64,000 bases of DNA, from the NCBI GenBank assembly GCA_020633315.1, contig JACKDV010000005.1, forward strand, positions 186,001 to 250,000, given 5' to 3'. How positions within the stretch are numbered: position 1 is the first letter of the stretch; each line of letters opens with the position of its first letter. Below the pieces are notes generated by a model. It was not told where the DNA came from. It made no database searches and saw nothing but the letters and a program-made list of their open reading frames with translations. The position numbers and the translations under genes were made by a program. This DNA comes from Myxococcales bacterium (GTDB lineage: Bacteria; Myxococcota_A; Polyangia; Nannocystales; Nannocystaceae). Shown here one piece after another: positions 1 to 8,573 of the stretch.

Positions 1-2
1 CG

Positions 3-1265
3 GCCACCAACGAGGAGCTCACCTTCATGTCGATGGCCGGCGCGACCACCCTCGCCGAGTTCGAGGCCGCGGCCGATCTCATGCAGGTGGGCGGCTTCAA
101 CTTCGTGGCCGCCGACGCGGGCGGCATCACCTACCGCGTGCAGATCGACGTGCCCGACCGCGGCGATCCGAGCGTGCGGCCCATGCCCTTCACCGTGCTC
201 GACGGCACCGACCCCGCCAACCTGTGGGACGGGAGCCTGCTGCCCCCCGAGCGGCTGCCGCGGAGCCACGGCGGCGCGCGGGGCTGGCTGGCCACCGCCA
301 ACAACGACCCCTGGGGCTTCACCTTCGACGGCGACGTGTCCAACGACCCCTGGTACTACGGCTACTTCTACGCCTCGGGCTTCCGGGCGCAGCGCATCGA
401 CGAGGAGCTGCAGCGCCTCACCGCCGAGGGCGAGGTGAGCGTGGAGGATCTGCAGGCGCTGCAGACCGACACCCACAGCCCCATGGCCGACCGGCTGCTG
501 CCCGCGCTCCAAGAAGCCTGGGCCGCGCTGCCCACCGACCCCGAGCTGGCGCCCTACCAGGGCCGCCCCGAGCTCGAGGAGCTCTACACCCTGCTCACCG
601 ACACCTGGGACGGCCGCATGGAGCGGGACCGGCCGGGGGCGCTGGCCTTCCACCTCTACGTGATGCTGCTGACCGACGTGGTGCTACGCGACGAGCTGTC
701 GATCCTCTATTCCACCGTGGTGGGCTCGGAGCCCACCTTCGTGGTGAAGATCCCCGTGCTCGCGGTGACCGGCGACTACCCGGCCTCCGACGAGCTGCTC
801 GGCAGCTCGCGCGACGTGGTGCTGCTCGAGACCCTCTCGCGGGTGGCCGAGGCGCTCACCGATCGCTACGGCAGCGTCGATCCCTCGGGCTACGCCTGGG
901 GCGACATGCACGGCACCGACTTCAGCAACCCCTTCGGCGGCGACCTGGACGGGGGCTGGTGGCCCACCGACGGCGGCGAGGACACGGTCAACGTGTCGTC
1001 GAGCTCGTTCCTCGACGAGTCCGGCAACCCGGCCGATCGCTTCGACTCCCATGACGGGGCGATCTTCCGCGTGGTGACCACCTTCGCCGACGACGGCACC
1101 CCGGAGGCCCACTGCAGCTTCCCGCCGGGCAACTCCGCCGACCCCAGCAGCCCCCACTTCGACGACACCCGCGACGCGTGGATCGAGGACCAGTACTCGT
1201 ACCTGCCGTATCGTCGCACCGAGGTGGACGCCGCGGCCGAGCAGACGATCGTGCTCGAGCCGTAG
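3..1265 (+). CDS. Penicillin-amidase (S45 Ntn-hydrolase) family acylase, 5' end outside window
   Basis: This is the 3' portion (about 420 codons) of a penicillin acylase-type N-terminal-nucleophile hydrolase; the frame is open from the first bases, so the true start and the catalytic Ser lie upstream. The segment NFVAADAGGITYRV near residue 35 resembles the family's region after the nucleophile (an Asn followed by [Y/A]AD..G.I.Y), where the Asn contributes to the oxyanion hole. It is followed by a DRG.P..RP motif and a later GWLATANNDPWG segment like the conserved NWNN stretch of acylases. Such enzymes are exported precursors cleaved into two chains and hydrolyse amide bonds of beta-lactams or acyl-homoserine lactones; the substrate cannot be read here. 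It converges on the lipoprotein gene ending at 1297, 31 bp away. Family assignment is by eye from these motifs and the overall order. Confidence 0.8.
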   Translation, partial: ATNEELTFMSMAGATTLAEFEAAADLMQVGGFNFVAADAGGITYRVQIDVPDRGDPSVRPMPFTVLDGTDPANLWDGSLLPPERLPRSHGGARGWLATANNDPWGFTFDGDVSNDPWYYGYFYASGFRAQRIDEELQRLTAEGEVSVEDLQALQTDTHSPMADRLLPALQEAWAALPTDPELAPYQGRPELEELYTLLTDTWDGRMERDRPGALAFHLYVMLLTDVVLRDELSILYSTVVGSEPTFVVKIPVLAVTGDYPASDELLGSSRDVVLLETLSRVAEALTDRYGSVDPSGYAWGDMHGTDFSNPFGGDLDGGWWPTDGGEDTVNVSSSSFLDESGNPADRFDSHDGAIFRVVTTFADDGTPEAHCSFPPGNSADPSSPHFDDTRDAWIEDQYSYLPYRRTEVDAAAEQTIVLEP

Positions 1266-1296
1266 TGGGAGCGGGGCGCGGCGGCCCCGACCGCGG

Positions 1297-2379
1297 CTAC
1301 GGGGCCCAGCAGGGCACCACGCCCGGAGCGTGGTGCACGTGCAGGTCGTTGCCGCACGCGGCCATGCCCGCGTGGTCGTTGTCCACCACGCACACCTCGG
1401 TGGCCGCGGGGTCGCGCTGGAACTCCACCGTGTACGACCAGTGCCCCCACACGTTGACCGTGGCCGTGTTGCAGTAGTTGCAGCCCATGGTGTCGTCCTC
1501 CCACCAGCCGGTGGTCAGCTCCGTGGCGATGTCGGAGGCGACCCCGTCCACCTGCAGCTCGAGCACGAGCAGGCCGTTGTCGGAGATCGGCCAGTAGTCG
1601 AAGATCATCCCGTGGCCGTCGGCCCCGGTGACGATCGCGGAGGGGATCGGCTCGCCGTCGCCGTTGTAGATCGAGCCGGGGTCGGTGCTGTCGGCGTAGC
1701 CCACCGCCACGCTCACCCCCTCCATGGCCTGGCCGTTCTCGTCGCGCACCCACACGTGCAGCTCGTTGCCCCAGCCGGGCTGCTCGTCGCAGGTCCACTG
1801 GTGGTTGGCGCGGACCTTGAAGATGCCGCCGTCCACCGGCGGGCCGGGCGGTCGCGGGGTGACCGTGACCTTGGCGCTGGCCTCGGTGGCGCCGTCGATG
1901 AGGCTGCGCAGGCACAGGTCGCCCTGCGGCACGTCGGGGATCGAGTAGTAGTAGAGCGCCTCGCCGCCCTGGATGGTCAGCGGGCTCAGGGTGCTCACGC
2001 CGTCGCGGTCGCTCACCTCGAGCTCCATCGGCGGCGCGTCGCCCCGCGAGGTGCCGTTGGTCGCCCGCACCACCACGTTGAGGGTGTCGCCGGGGTGCGG
2101 CTGCGCGGGATCGAGGAGCACCAGGGCGTCGAGCACCGGCGAGCTGGCGGGCACGGCATCGCAGGAGAAGGGCGGCAGCGGCTCCCCCGTGCTCTCGTCA
2201 CCGCCGGTCTCGGCCTCGCCCCCCGAGCTGGCTCCGCCCGAGTCGGGCCCGTCCGTGGTCCCGCTCGAGCCGTCCCCCGGGCTCGGGCCCGCCGTCACCG
2301 GACCGAACAGATCGCCCTCGCCGGGCTCCGTGACGCAGGCCGCGAGCAACGCAGCCACGATGATCCAGCTCCCGCGCAT
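1297..2379 (-). CDS. Predicted lipoprotein with Ig-like/beta-sandwich C-terminal region
   Basis: This 360-residue protein begins with a lipoprotein signal (hydrophobic IIVAALLA, lipobox LAAC, Cys15). A Gly/Ser/Thr/Glu-rich linker of about 50 residues follows, typical of Nannocystis-type surface lipoproteins. The rest is a Trp-, Asp- and Gly-rich region of predicted beta strands with several Cys (C..WEDDTMGCNYC, CVVDNDHAGMAACGNDLHVHH). The segment with VWVRDENGQAMEGVSV looks like a carboxypeptidase-regulatory/Ig-like strand pattern. The clustered His at the end (HVHHAPG) might bind metal, but no enzyme family is recognised. The ATG is preceded by a purine-rich GGGGGGAG site. The gene lies 103 bp downstream of another lipoprotein gene in the same direction. 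Function unknown; outer-membrane or surface location is inferred from the lipobox. Confidence 0.75.
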   Translation of the reverse strand: MRGSWIIVAALLAACVTEPGEGDLFGPVTAGPSPGDGSSGTTDGPDSGGASSGGEAETGGDESTGEPLPPFSCDAVPASSPVLDALVLLDPAQPHPGDTLNVVVRATNGTSRGDAPPMELEVSDRDGVSTLSPLTIQGGEALYYYSIPDVPQGDLCLRSLIDGATEASAKVTVTPRPPGPPVDGGIFKVRANHQWTCDEQPGWGNELHVWVRDENGQAMEGVSVAVGYADSTDPGSIYNGDGEPIPSAIVTGADGHGMIFDYWPISDNGLLVLELQVDGVASDIATELTTGWWEDDTMGCNYCNTATVNVWGHWSYTVEFQRDPAATEVCVVDNDHAGMAACGNDLHVHHAPGVVPCWAP

Positions 2380-2482
2380 CGACTCCCCCCGCGCCTCTCA
2401 GTTGCCGGCCGGGGCCCCTTGGTTCACGGCCGTCTCGATGCCGGCGCCCCCCGAAGCTCGCAACCCCGCAGCGCGGCCCGGC

Positions 2483-3499
2483 TCAGCCGGGTGCCTTCTC
2501 GCCCCCCTCGGCTCCGCCCTCGCCCTCGGCTCCGCCCTCGCCCTCGGCGGGCTTGGCCCGGACCTCCACCGAGCCGTGCTCGGCCAGCAGCCGGTTCCAC
2601 AGCGGCTCGGAGGTGCGCAGCCCCCCCGGCCCTAGCTCGAGCGTGCCCTCGAGCTGCGCCTTGCGGAACACCACCGGCGGCTCGTCGGGCGACTCGGGAT
2701 CGATGTCCTTGATCGTCACCTGCTCGCTCACCGAGACGGCCCCCTCCTCGAACTTGAAGGTGCGCACCAGCTCGAAGCGCCGGATCGTGCCGTCGTCGCG
2801 CTTGATCTCCTCCTCGCGTGACAGCGGGAAGGTGGCCGCGCCCAGGCAGGCCTCGGTCTCGGCATCGACCAGCGGCCGCTCCACGAAGCGGCTGCCCTCC
2901 TGGGGCATCAGCCGCATCACCCGGGCGCACTTGTTGGGGTCCTCCACCTCGCAGACCATGCTCTCGACCACCAGCACCTGGGTCTCGCCCATGGGCTCGA
3001 GGCGCATGCGCACGCGGTTGGGGTTGGCCCGCAGCGCCCCGATCGCCCGGATCGCGATGCCGTTCTTGCGAAACTCCGCGATCGCCACGGGGCCCAGCGC
3101 GTCGCCGTCCTCGAAGTAGTCGGTGCGTACCCACACCAGCGCCTTGGCCTCGTCGATGCCCACGATCTCGAGGTCCTTCTCGCCGTCGAGCGGCCGGGGC
3201 GGCAGCGCGGCGGCCGGGCTCTGGGGGGTGACGCACTTGGCGACCACCTCGTCCTCGACCGTGAGCGGCTTGTTGGAGCAGTCGCGGGCGGGGCGGGCCG
3301 GCTCCTTGGTCTTGGCGTTGTAGTTCTTGAGGATGAGGGAGAACCACACGTCGTCGGGGACGTTCTGGCTCTGCGTCTCCTCGGCCTCACCGCCCTCGAC
3401 CTCCGAGGAGCAGACCGCCATCGGGCCCTCCACGGTCTTCTTGCATGCGACGGGCGCCACCAAGGTGACGCCGACCAACGCGGCGATCGGCAGTCTCAC
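2483..3499 (-). CDS. Predicted lipoprotein of unknown function next to tagH
   Basis: This 338-residue protein uses a GTG start. It has a short lipoprotein signal (MRLPIAALVGVTLVAPVACKK; lipobox PVAC, Cys19). The mature part holds several spaced Cys residues (CSSEVE, ARDCSNK, AKCVTP, MVCEVEDPNKC, EACLG), probably disulfides. The C-terminal 25 residues are a low-complexity Glu/Gly/Ala tail made of GGAEGE repeats. No enzyme motif is seen. It lies only 44 bp downstream of the T6SS gene tagH on the same strand and is probably co-transcribed with it, so a T6SS-associated envelope role is possible but is inference from position alone. Confidence 0.72.
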   Translation of the reverse strand: MRLPIAALVGVTLVAPVACKKTVEGPMAVCSSEVEGGEAEETQSQNVPDDVWFSLILKNYNAKTKEPARPARDCSNKPLTVEDEVVAKCVTPQSPAAALPPRPLDGEKDLEIVGIDEAKALVWVRTDYFEDGDALGPVAIAEFRKNGIAIRAIGALRANPNRVRMRLEPMGETQVLVVESMVCEVEDPNKCARVMRLMPQEGSRFVERPLVDAETEACLGAATFPLSREEEIKRDDGTIRRFELVRTFKFEEGAVSVSEQVTIKDIDPESPDEPPVVFRKAQLEGTLELGPGGLRTSEPLWNRLLAEHGSVEVRAKPAEGEGGAEGEGGAEGGEKAPG

Positions 3500-3543
3500 C
3501 CTGCCGTTCTTACCTCAAACCGCGAGGGGCGGCGACCTCGGGC

Positions 3544-4905
3544 TCAGCCGTGGCGGGATCCCTCGCCGCCGACCTCGGCGTAGGCCCGGGCGAAATCGGG
3601 GCCGAACACGTGCTCGGTGATGTTCCGGTCCGCCTCGGTGAGCTCTTGGTAGCGATGCACGAACGCCTTCCAGGCCGAGGCGGCGCGGCTTCCCCACGCC
3701 GAGGACACGCCGCGCTCGATCTCCGCCGGGTCGAGGCGCGCGAGCAGGCTGCGGACGCCCTCCATCACGCCGTTGATCAGCGCGACCTGGTGGATCATGA
3801 GGTCGGCGTACACGCCCACCAGCTCCTGGGTGCGGTGTGGCCCGCCCTTTTGCCAGTCGAGCAGGTACTTGAGCACGTTCTCGGGCGTCCCCGCCGCGTG
3901 CAGCGGCGTGAACTCCTTGATCGTGCGCACGCCCATCTCGCGACCGAACTGCTCCTGTCCCTTCTGCAGCTCCACGAAGGCCTTGGCGCTCGCGCGCAGC
4001 ACGTCCTCCACGCACGCGAGGAAGCGCTCGGCCTCCTCCTCGTTGCGCGGCGCCTCCTCGTCGGGGCGCGTGCCCTGGCTCAGGCGCTGCACCGCCGCCA
4101 TCCCCTCGCCGCCTCCGCCGCTCGCCATCGGCACGCGGGCACCGAGCTGACGGGCGAGGTTGCCGAACTCGGGCTCGCTGCCGAGCCCCGAGAACTCGCG
4201 CGACAGCACCGAGATCGCGAACTCGTGCAGCGACGGGTGCATGCTCTGCAGCGACGACTGTAGCTCGCCCTGCACTTGCTTCCACGCGTGGCGGTACCCG
4301 TCGTAGAGCGGGCGCAGCCGCTGGATCGCATGGTGCACGTCCGACATCTGGACGTGCGCGGTCCCGGGCTCGGCCGACGGCATGGGGAGCGACGGAGGCC
4401 GATCGATCGAGCCCTGCTGCATCACCGGCGGCCCGGGATGCCCGTACACCGGCGGCGGGGGCTGAGGGGCATGGGACGGCGTCGCCATCATCGGCGGCAT
4501 GCTCGGTCCCGGCCCCGGGCCCGGCCCCGGCCCCGGATAGGGCGACGGAGGCTGGGGCGCCTGCACCGCGTAACCAGCCGGATACGCCTGCGACACCGCC
4601 TCCCCGCGGCGCAGGCGGAGCTCCAGCTTGCCGATCGTGACCGACAGCATCTCACCGATGACCACAGCCTCCCCTGCCTGGATCTTGCGACCGTTGAGGA
4701 GCGTGCCGTTGGTGGAGCCCAGGTCGAAGAACTTCGCCTGACCGTCATCGAAGCGCACCACCGCGTGCCACCCCGAGACGAAGGGAAACGGCAGCGGGAG
4801 GTCGTTGAGCGGGTTGCGCCCGATTCGAACGGGTGACGAGGCGAACGTGTGCTCCGCCGTCGTCCCCGCCTCGGAGTCGAACACGGTGATGACCACGGGC
4901 CGCAT
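3544..4905 (-). CDS. tagH: T6SS-associated FHA domain protein TagH (Fha1-like)
   Basis: Residues about 5-95 form a forkhead-associated phosphothreonine-binding domain with the signature VRIGRNPLND, SGWHAVV and LGSTNGTLLNG. A Pro/Gly-rich linker with a PGPG tandem follows. The C-terminal ~200 residues match the T6SS FHA-protein C-terminal domain: REMGVRTIKEFTPLH, then a helix with IHQVALINGVMEGVRSLLARLDP, ending in HVFGPDFARAYAEV. In T6SSs with post-translational control, such proteins bind a phosphorylated kinase or substrate and promote assembly. The ATG at 4905 was chosen because the FHA domain starts at once after it; an upstream ATG at 4950 would add 15 non-conserved residues. It is separated from the other tss genes by an inserted four-gene block on the opposite strand. 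Confidence 0.9.
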   Translation of the reverse strand: MRPVVITVFDSEAGTTAEHTFASSPVRIGRNPLNDLPLPFPFVSGWHAVVRFDDGQAKFFDLGSTNGTLLNGRKIQAGEAVVIGEMLSVTIGKLELRLRRGEAVSQAYPAGYAVQAPQPPSPYPGPGPGPGPGPSMPPMMATPSHAPQPPPPVYGHPGPPVMQQGSIDRPPSLPMPSAEPGTAHVQMSDVHHAIQRLRPLYDGYRHAWKQVQGELQSSLQSMHPSLHEFAISVLSREFSGLGSEPEFGNLARQLGARVPMASGGGGEGMAAVQRLSQGTRPDEEAPRNEEEAERFLACVEDVLRASAKAFVELQKGQEQFGREMGVRTIKEFTPLHAAGTPENVLKYLLDWQKGGPHRTQELVGVYADLMIHQVALINGVMEGVRSLLARLDPAEIERGVSSAWGSRAASAWKAFVHRYQELTEADRNITEHVFGPDFARAYAEVGGEGSRHG

Positions 4906-5050
4906 GGACGCGAGCGGGAGCGTAGCACGGGCCGCGAGGCGGCCGCCCATGGTCGTTTCGACGAGCCCGGGCCCGGGTGGGAGGGCTCGACTCCCCTCCG
5001 AGCCTGCGCGCTCTACGCTCCCAGACCTCGCCCTCGCTCCGGAGCCGGCG

Positions 5051-5059
5051 TGATAGCCT
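5051..5059 (+). promoter_or_regulatory. Candidate extended -10 promoter element for the 5094 operon
   Basis: The sequence TGATAGCCT fits an extended -10 (TGn plus hexamer TAGCCT). The identical 10-mer TGATAGCCTG occurs upstream of tssB at 27166. It lies 34 nt before the ATG at 5094, in the 188-bp region between divergent tagH and the histidine-kinase-like gene. No good -35 is visible. Inferred only from motif recurrence. Confidence 0.4.
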
Positions 5060-5062
5060 GTC

Positions 5063-5085
5063 GCCTGGGCGAGGGACGCTCAGGC
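5063..5085 (+). promoter_or_regulatory. 5' leader hairpin with purine-rich loop
   Basis: GCCTGGGCG (5063-5071) pairs with CGCTCAGGC (5077-5085), a nine-pair stem with one G-U wobble, around a five-base AGGGA loop. It sits between the putative -10 and the ATG at 5094, leaving 8 nt to the start. The only Shine-Dalgarno-like bases are in the loop, so the structure could modulate initiation. Confidence 0.35.
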
Positions 5086-5093
5086 ACCCAATC

Positions 5094-6812
5094 ATGGCCT
5101 CCAAGGGCAACGGCGACCGTGGCAGCGCCTCCGGCTCGTCACCAGCGCTCCGCGTCGTGGACGAGACGGACTTCGAGCAGTTCGTGTCCGAGACGGACGG
5201 CGACTACAACCTGCGCATCCTCCAGCCGATGTTCGGCTACGTCCGCTCCAAGTTCGGAGAGGACACCCTGCTCGACCTCGTCTACACCTGCGGGCTGCCC
5301 CCGTCGGCCGCGACGCGAAGCGCTGGCTGGGTCTCGCACGAGCACTTCGAGCGCCTCCTGGCCGCAATCCGCGACCTCGTCGGCAGCGACAAGGAGTTCA
5401 TGCGGGCGTGCACCCACGAGGTGAAGAAGCAGTACGGGGCGTTCCTGCTGATCGTCCGTGGCCTCTCGGTTCGCACGAGCTACGAGATCCTGGCCAAGAC
5501 GGGCGGCATGGTCTGCAAGGTCGGCAAGTTCTCCACCATGCCGAGCCCTCGCAACACCGTGCGGCTCGCCTACCACACCTCGCGCCCCGAGAGCCGCCTC
5601 AACTGCCTCTCTCGCCAGGCGCAGCTCGTGTCGATGCCCACGCTGTTCGTGGGGCTCGCTCCGGCGAAGCTCCGCGAGCACTCCTGCGTCGCGCACGGTG
5701 ACGACTGCTGCGACTACGAGCTGTCCTGGTACGAGCCCCTGCGCTTGCGTCGGGTCGCCGCGGGGATGCTCCTGGGAGCGCTGGCCGCCGCGGCGATTCC
5801 CGCGGGCTTCGCCGACCCCTCCTTCGCCTACTCGGTCCTGCCCGTGCTGGGCGGAACCCTCGGCTTCACCTTCGAGCTGCGACGACTGCTCAACGCCCAC
5901 CTCGAGTTCTCCAACGAGACCGCGCTCGAGATGGAGAAGGTCATCGCCTCGCACGCACAGGCCGCCGACGAGCTGTCCTCCCTCCGCGATCGAGATCGCG
6001 AGTGGAACCAGCGGCTCGAGGAAGCCGTCGCCATCCGCACCAAGAAGCTCAACACCGTCATCCGCCGGCTGCAGTCCGCGCTGCGCCGTCGGACCGGAGA
6101 GTTCCCGGCCGCCAGCAAGAACGCCGAGGCGTCGGCCCAGGCCGGGAGCCTGCGCAGCGCCAGCGAGATCGAGACCGCCGTCGATCGCGTCTCGCGACTC
6201 GTGGGCGAGCTGGTCGACATCGCCCGCGAGGATCCCGGCCGCCAGCAGATGCAGAGCGAGACGATCAACGTCGACGAGCTCGTGGCCCAGATCCGGGCCC
6301 AGCTCAAGGCGACGAGCGCCAGCCGCAGCATCCGCATCACCGTGTTCCAGACCCGCGAGGCTCCCGCCTCGATCACCACGGTGCGCCCCGTCCTCGAGCG
6401 CGTGATCGACAACCTCCTGTTCAACGCCACTCGCCACACCGACCGCGGGAGCATCGTGGTGGAGGTGGGCGGCACTCCCGGCAGCCTGCTCATCAAGCTG
6501 AGCGACACCGGGATGGGCATCGCCAAGGAACGACTGGAGCAGATCTTCGCGACGGATGGAGCCCGCCAACCAAGCGAGAACCACTCGGGGCTCGGGCACG
6601 CCACCCGACTGCTCGATCAGCTCGGAGGCCGCCTCGAGATCATGAGCGAGCCCGACGTGGGGACGACCCTGTGGGTCTACGTCCCGGTCGTGCCTCCTCC
6701 CGAGGAGACCGCGGAGCTCGAGCACGATCTCCCCGACGACAAGTCCGATTCGATGATGGGCCGGGTGGTCACCATTCGCTCCCGCATCGCGAGCGATGAC
6801 TCGGGTTCCTGA
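5094..6812 (+). CDS. Membrane-associated histidine-kinase-like sensor lacking a recognisable phospho-acceptor His
   Basis: This 572-residue protein has four parts. The N-terminal cytoplasmic sensor region (about 1-210) ends in a Cys-rich C.AHGDDCCDYELSW motif (about 197-209) that recalls the end of V4R-like ligand domains. Two hydrophobic segments follow (about 215-255). A coiled coil spans about 265-345. The GHKL ATPase domain has N-box NLLFNATRHT (about 437), G1 DTGMGIA (about 471) and G2 GLGHATRLLDQLGG (about 499). The dimerisation region before it lacks an H-E/D-x-x-[TN] motif; the second helix (RVSRLVGELVDIAR) is present but the expected His is not seen. The ATG at 5094 is preferred over an upstream in-frame ATG at 4977, whose translation is non-conserved. 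It leads a four-gene unit, with 21 nt to the next start. No response regulator is nearby, so it may signal by ATP-dependent conformational change or control neighbouring proteins; this is inference. Confidence 0.75.
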   Translation: MASKGNGDRGSASGSSPALRVVDETDFEQFVSETDGDYNLRILQPMFGYVRSKFGEDTLLDLVYTCGLPPSAATRSAGWVSHEHFERLLAAIRDLVGSDKEFMRACTHEVKKQYGAFLLIVRGLSVRTSYEILAKTGGMVCKVGKFSTMPSPRNTVRLAYHTSRPESRLNCLSRQAQLVSMPTLFVGLAPAKLREHSCVAHGDDCCDYELSWYEPLRLRRVAAGMLLGALAAAAIPAGFADPSFAYSVLPVLGGTLGFTFELRRLLNAHLEFSNETALEMEKVIASHAQAADELSSLRDRDREWNQRLEEAVAIRTKKLNTVIRRLQSALRRRTGEFPAASKNAEASAQAGSLRSASEIETAVDRVSRLVGELVDIAREDPGRQQMQSETINVDELVAQIRAQLKATSASRSIRITVFQTREAPASITTVRPVLERVIDNLLFNATRHTDRGSIVVEVGGTPGSLLIKLSDTGMGIAKERLEQIFATDGARQPSENHSGLGHATRLLDQLGGRLEIMSEPDVGTTLWVYVPVVPPPEETAELEHDLPDDKSDSMMGRVVTIRSRIASDDSGS

Positions 6813-6833
6813 GCCGAGGCAGGCAGAGCTTCG

Positions 6834-8570
6834 ATGAGCCGCCTGCATCACAACCGAGACGGCGGCCGCATGGTCGACATCGCGCTTCGCTACCTGCGGG
6901 CGGAGGGAGCACGGGTGATCTTCGGCGTCCCCGGCGGGCTGCTCCACCCGTTCTTCGACGCGGTGTCCAACGAGCCCGAGCTCAAGCTCATCGTCACCAA
7001 GCACGAGGCCGGAGCCGCGTTCATGGCCGACGGCTATGCTCGCTCCACCAACTCGCTCGCCGTCTGTGCCGGGACCTCGGGACCGGGGGCCACCAACCTG
7101 CTCACCGGCGTCGCGGCGGCGTTCTCCGACGGCGTCCCCATGCTCGTGCTGACGGGGCAGGCTCCTTCCCACGCCCTGGGCAAGGGCGCCTCCCAGGAGA
7201 CGGCACCCGAGGACATCGACATCGTGGCGATGTTCAAGCCGGTCACCAAGTACTCCGCCATGATCCCCGCCCCCGACCGGGTGTCCCACCACCTCCGTCG
7301 GGCGCTGCGCCTGGCCCTCACCGGGCAACCGGGGCCGGTCCACCTCAACGTGCCCGTCGACTTCTGGGAGCAGGAGGCCACCCACGAGTGGTTCGAGCCG
7401 CGGAGCTATCGACCGTCGACCCAGGTGTTCGACCGCGAGGCCGTGCGCGAGGCCTCGAGCTGGCTGGTCCGGGCCCGCTACCCCGTGTTCCTGGTGGGCT
7501 CCGGCGTCGCGGCCTCCAACGCACGGACGGTCGCGACCGCGCTCGCCGAGCGACTCCCGGCCCGCGTCGCCACCACCCCGCGCGCCAAGGGCCTGTTCTC
7601 CGAGGACCACCCCCTCTCGCTCGGCGTGATGGGCTTCGCCGGCCACTCCCTGGCTCGCGACACCCTGCTCTCCGACCAGGTGGACGTGCTGCTGACCCTC
7701 GGGGCATCGCTCAACGAGACCACCACCTTCAATTGGCATCCCAAGCTGATGCCGACGAAGGCGCTCATCCAGCTCGACATCTCGGTCGACAAGATCGGCC
7801 GCAACTACCCCGTCACCGTGCCCCTGGTGGGCGACGCCCGCACGGTCCTCAACGAGCTCTCCTTCCACATCGACCGTGAGCTCGACGGTGGCGCCGCGGA
7901 TTCCCGCTGGGGGCAGGTGCCGCCCATCGTGCGGGACGACGCCTTCTACGAGAACGCCGAGCTGCGTCACTCCAACGCGGTCCCGGTCACGCCCCAGCGT
8001 TGGCGCCGGGAGCTGAACGACATCCTGCCCCGCAACGCCATCGTGTTCTCCGACATCGGCGGGCACATGCTGTTCAACGTGCACCACCTGACCATCACCG
8101 GTCGACAGAGCTTCATGCTCAACCTCGGCTTCGGCTCGATGGGACACGGAACGGCCGCCCCCATCGGGGCCGCGCTGGCCACCCATCGACCCGTGGTCGC
8201 GATCATCGGCGACGCGTGCTTCACCATGTGCGGCATGGAGCTGCTGACCGCCGCCGAGTACGACGTCCCGGTGATCTGGATCGTGGAGAACAACCAGATG
8301 CACGGGATCACCTGGCACGGCAGCCAGCACGTGGGCACCCGAGTCCCGATGGACGCGGTCCGCTACCGCCATCCCCTCCACATCGCCGAGATCGCTCGGG
8401 CCATGGGGGTGAGCACGTGGACCGTGGACCAGCCCGGACAGCTCCGCAGCGCGTTCATGACCGCGCTCGAGCAGCGTCGCCCCGCGCTCATCGAGATCCT
8501 CGTCGACGGCACCATCCCTCCCCCCTTGGGCGACCGAGCCAAGAGCATCGCCGGCTTCCGCGACCGCTGA
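6834..8570 (+). CDS. Acetolactate-synthase-like thiamine diphosphate enzyme
   Basis: This 578-residue protein has the three-domain layout of the POX/ALS family. The N-terminal pyrimidine-binding domain carries the catalytic Glu in TKHEAGAAFMADGYAR (Glu58) and the GTSGPGATNL loop. A central Rossmann-like domain (about 200-340) follows, then the PP-binding domain with the ThDP motif GDACFTMCGMELLTAAEYDVPVIWIVENN (G459-D460 start, Asn-Asn at its end). The family decarboxylates pyruvate or other 2-oxoacids and may ligate a second oxoacid; the acceptor cannot be deduced. Usual ilvB partners (small subunit ilvN, ilvC) are absent, so this is probably not the housekeeping biosynthetic enzyme. It is followed after 3 nt by two citrate-synthase-fold genes, an unusual partnership. 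An in-frame ATG at 6870 is an alternative start; 6834 has GGCAGAG upstream. Confidence 0.85.
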   Translation: MSRLHHNRDGGRMVDIALRYLRAEGARVIFGVPGGLLHPFFDAVSNEPELKLIVTKHEAGAAFMADGYARSTNSLAVCAGTSGPGATNLLTGVAAAFSDGVPMLVLTGQAPSHALGKGASQETAPEDIDIVAMFKPVTKYSAMIPAPDRVSHHLRRALRLALTGQPGPVHLNVPVDFWEQEATHEWFEPRSYRPSTQVFDREAVREASSWLVRARYPVFLVGSGVAASNARTVATALAERLPARVATTPRAKGLFSEDHPLSLGVMGFAGHSLARDTLLSDQVDVLLTLGASLNETTTFNWHPKLMPTKALIQLDISVDKIGRNYPVTVPLVGDARTVLNELSFHIDRELDGGAADSRWGQVPPIVRDDAFYENAELRHSNAVPVTPQRWRRELNDILPRNAIVFSDIGGHMLFNVHHLTITGRQSFMLNLGFGSMGHGTAAPIGAALATHRPVVAIIGDACFTMCGMELLTAAEYDVPVIWIVENNQMHGITWHGSQHVGTRVPMDAVRYRHPLHIAEIARAMGVSTWTVDQPGQLRSAFMTALEQRRPALIEILVDGTIPPPLGDRAKSIAGFRDR

Positions 8571-8573
8571 ACG

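Noticed and set aside
1266..1296. Short GGGGC/GCCCC hairpin between convergent genes as a terminator
   Set aside because: Only 5 bp stem in a GC-rich stretch; not distinguishable from chance.
6834..8570. Housekeeping acetolactate synthase ilvB
   Set aside because: No ilvN/ilvC neighbours and unusual partners; family match is kept but the biosynthetic role is not supported.
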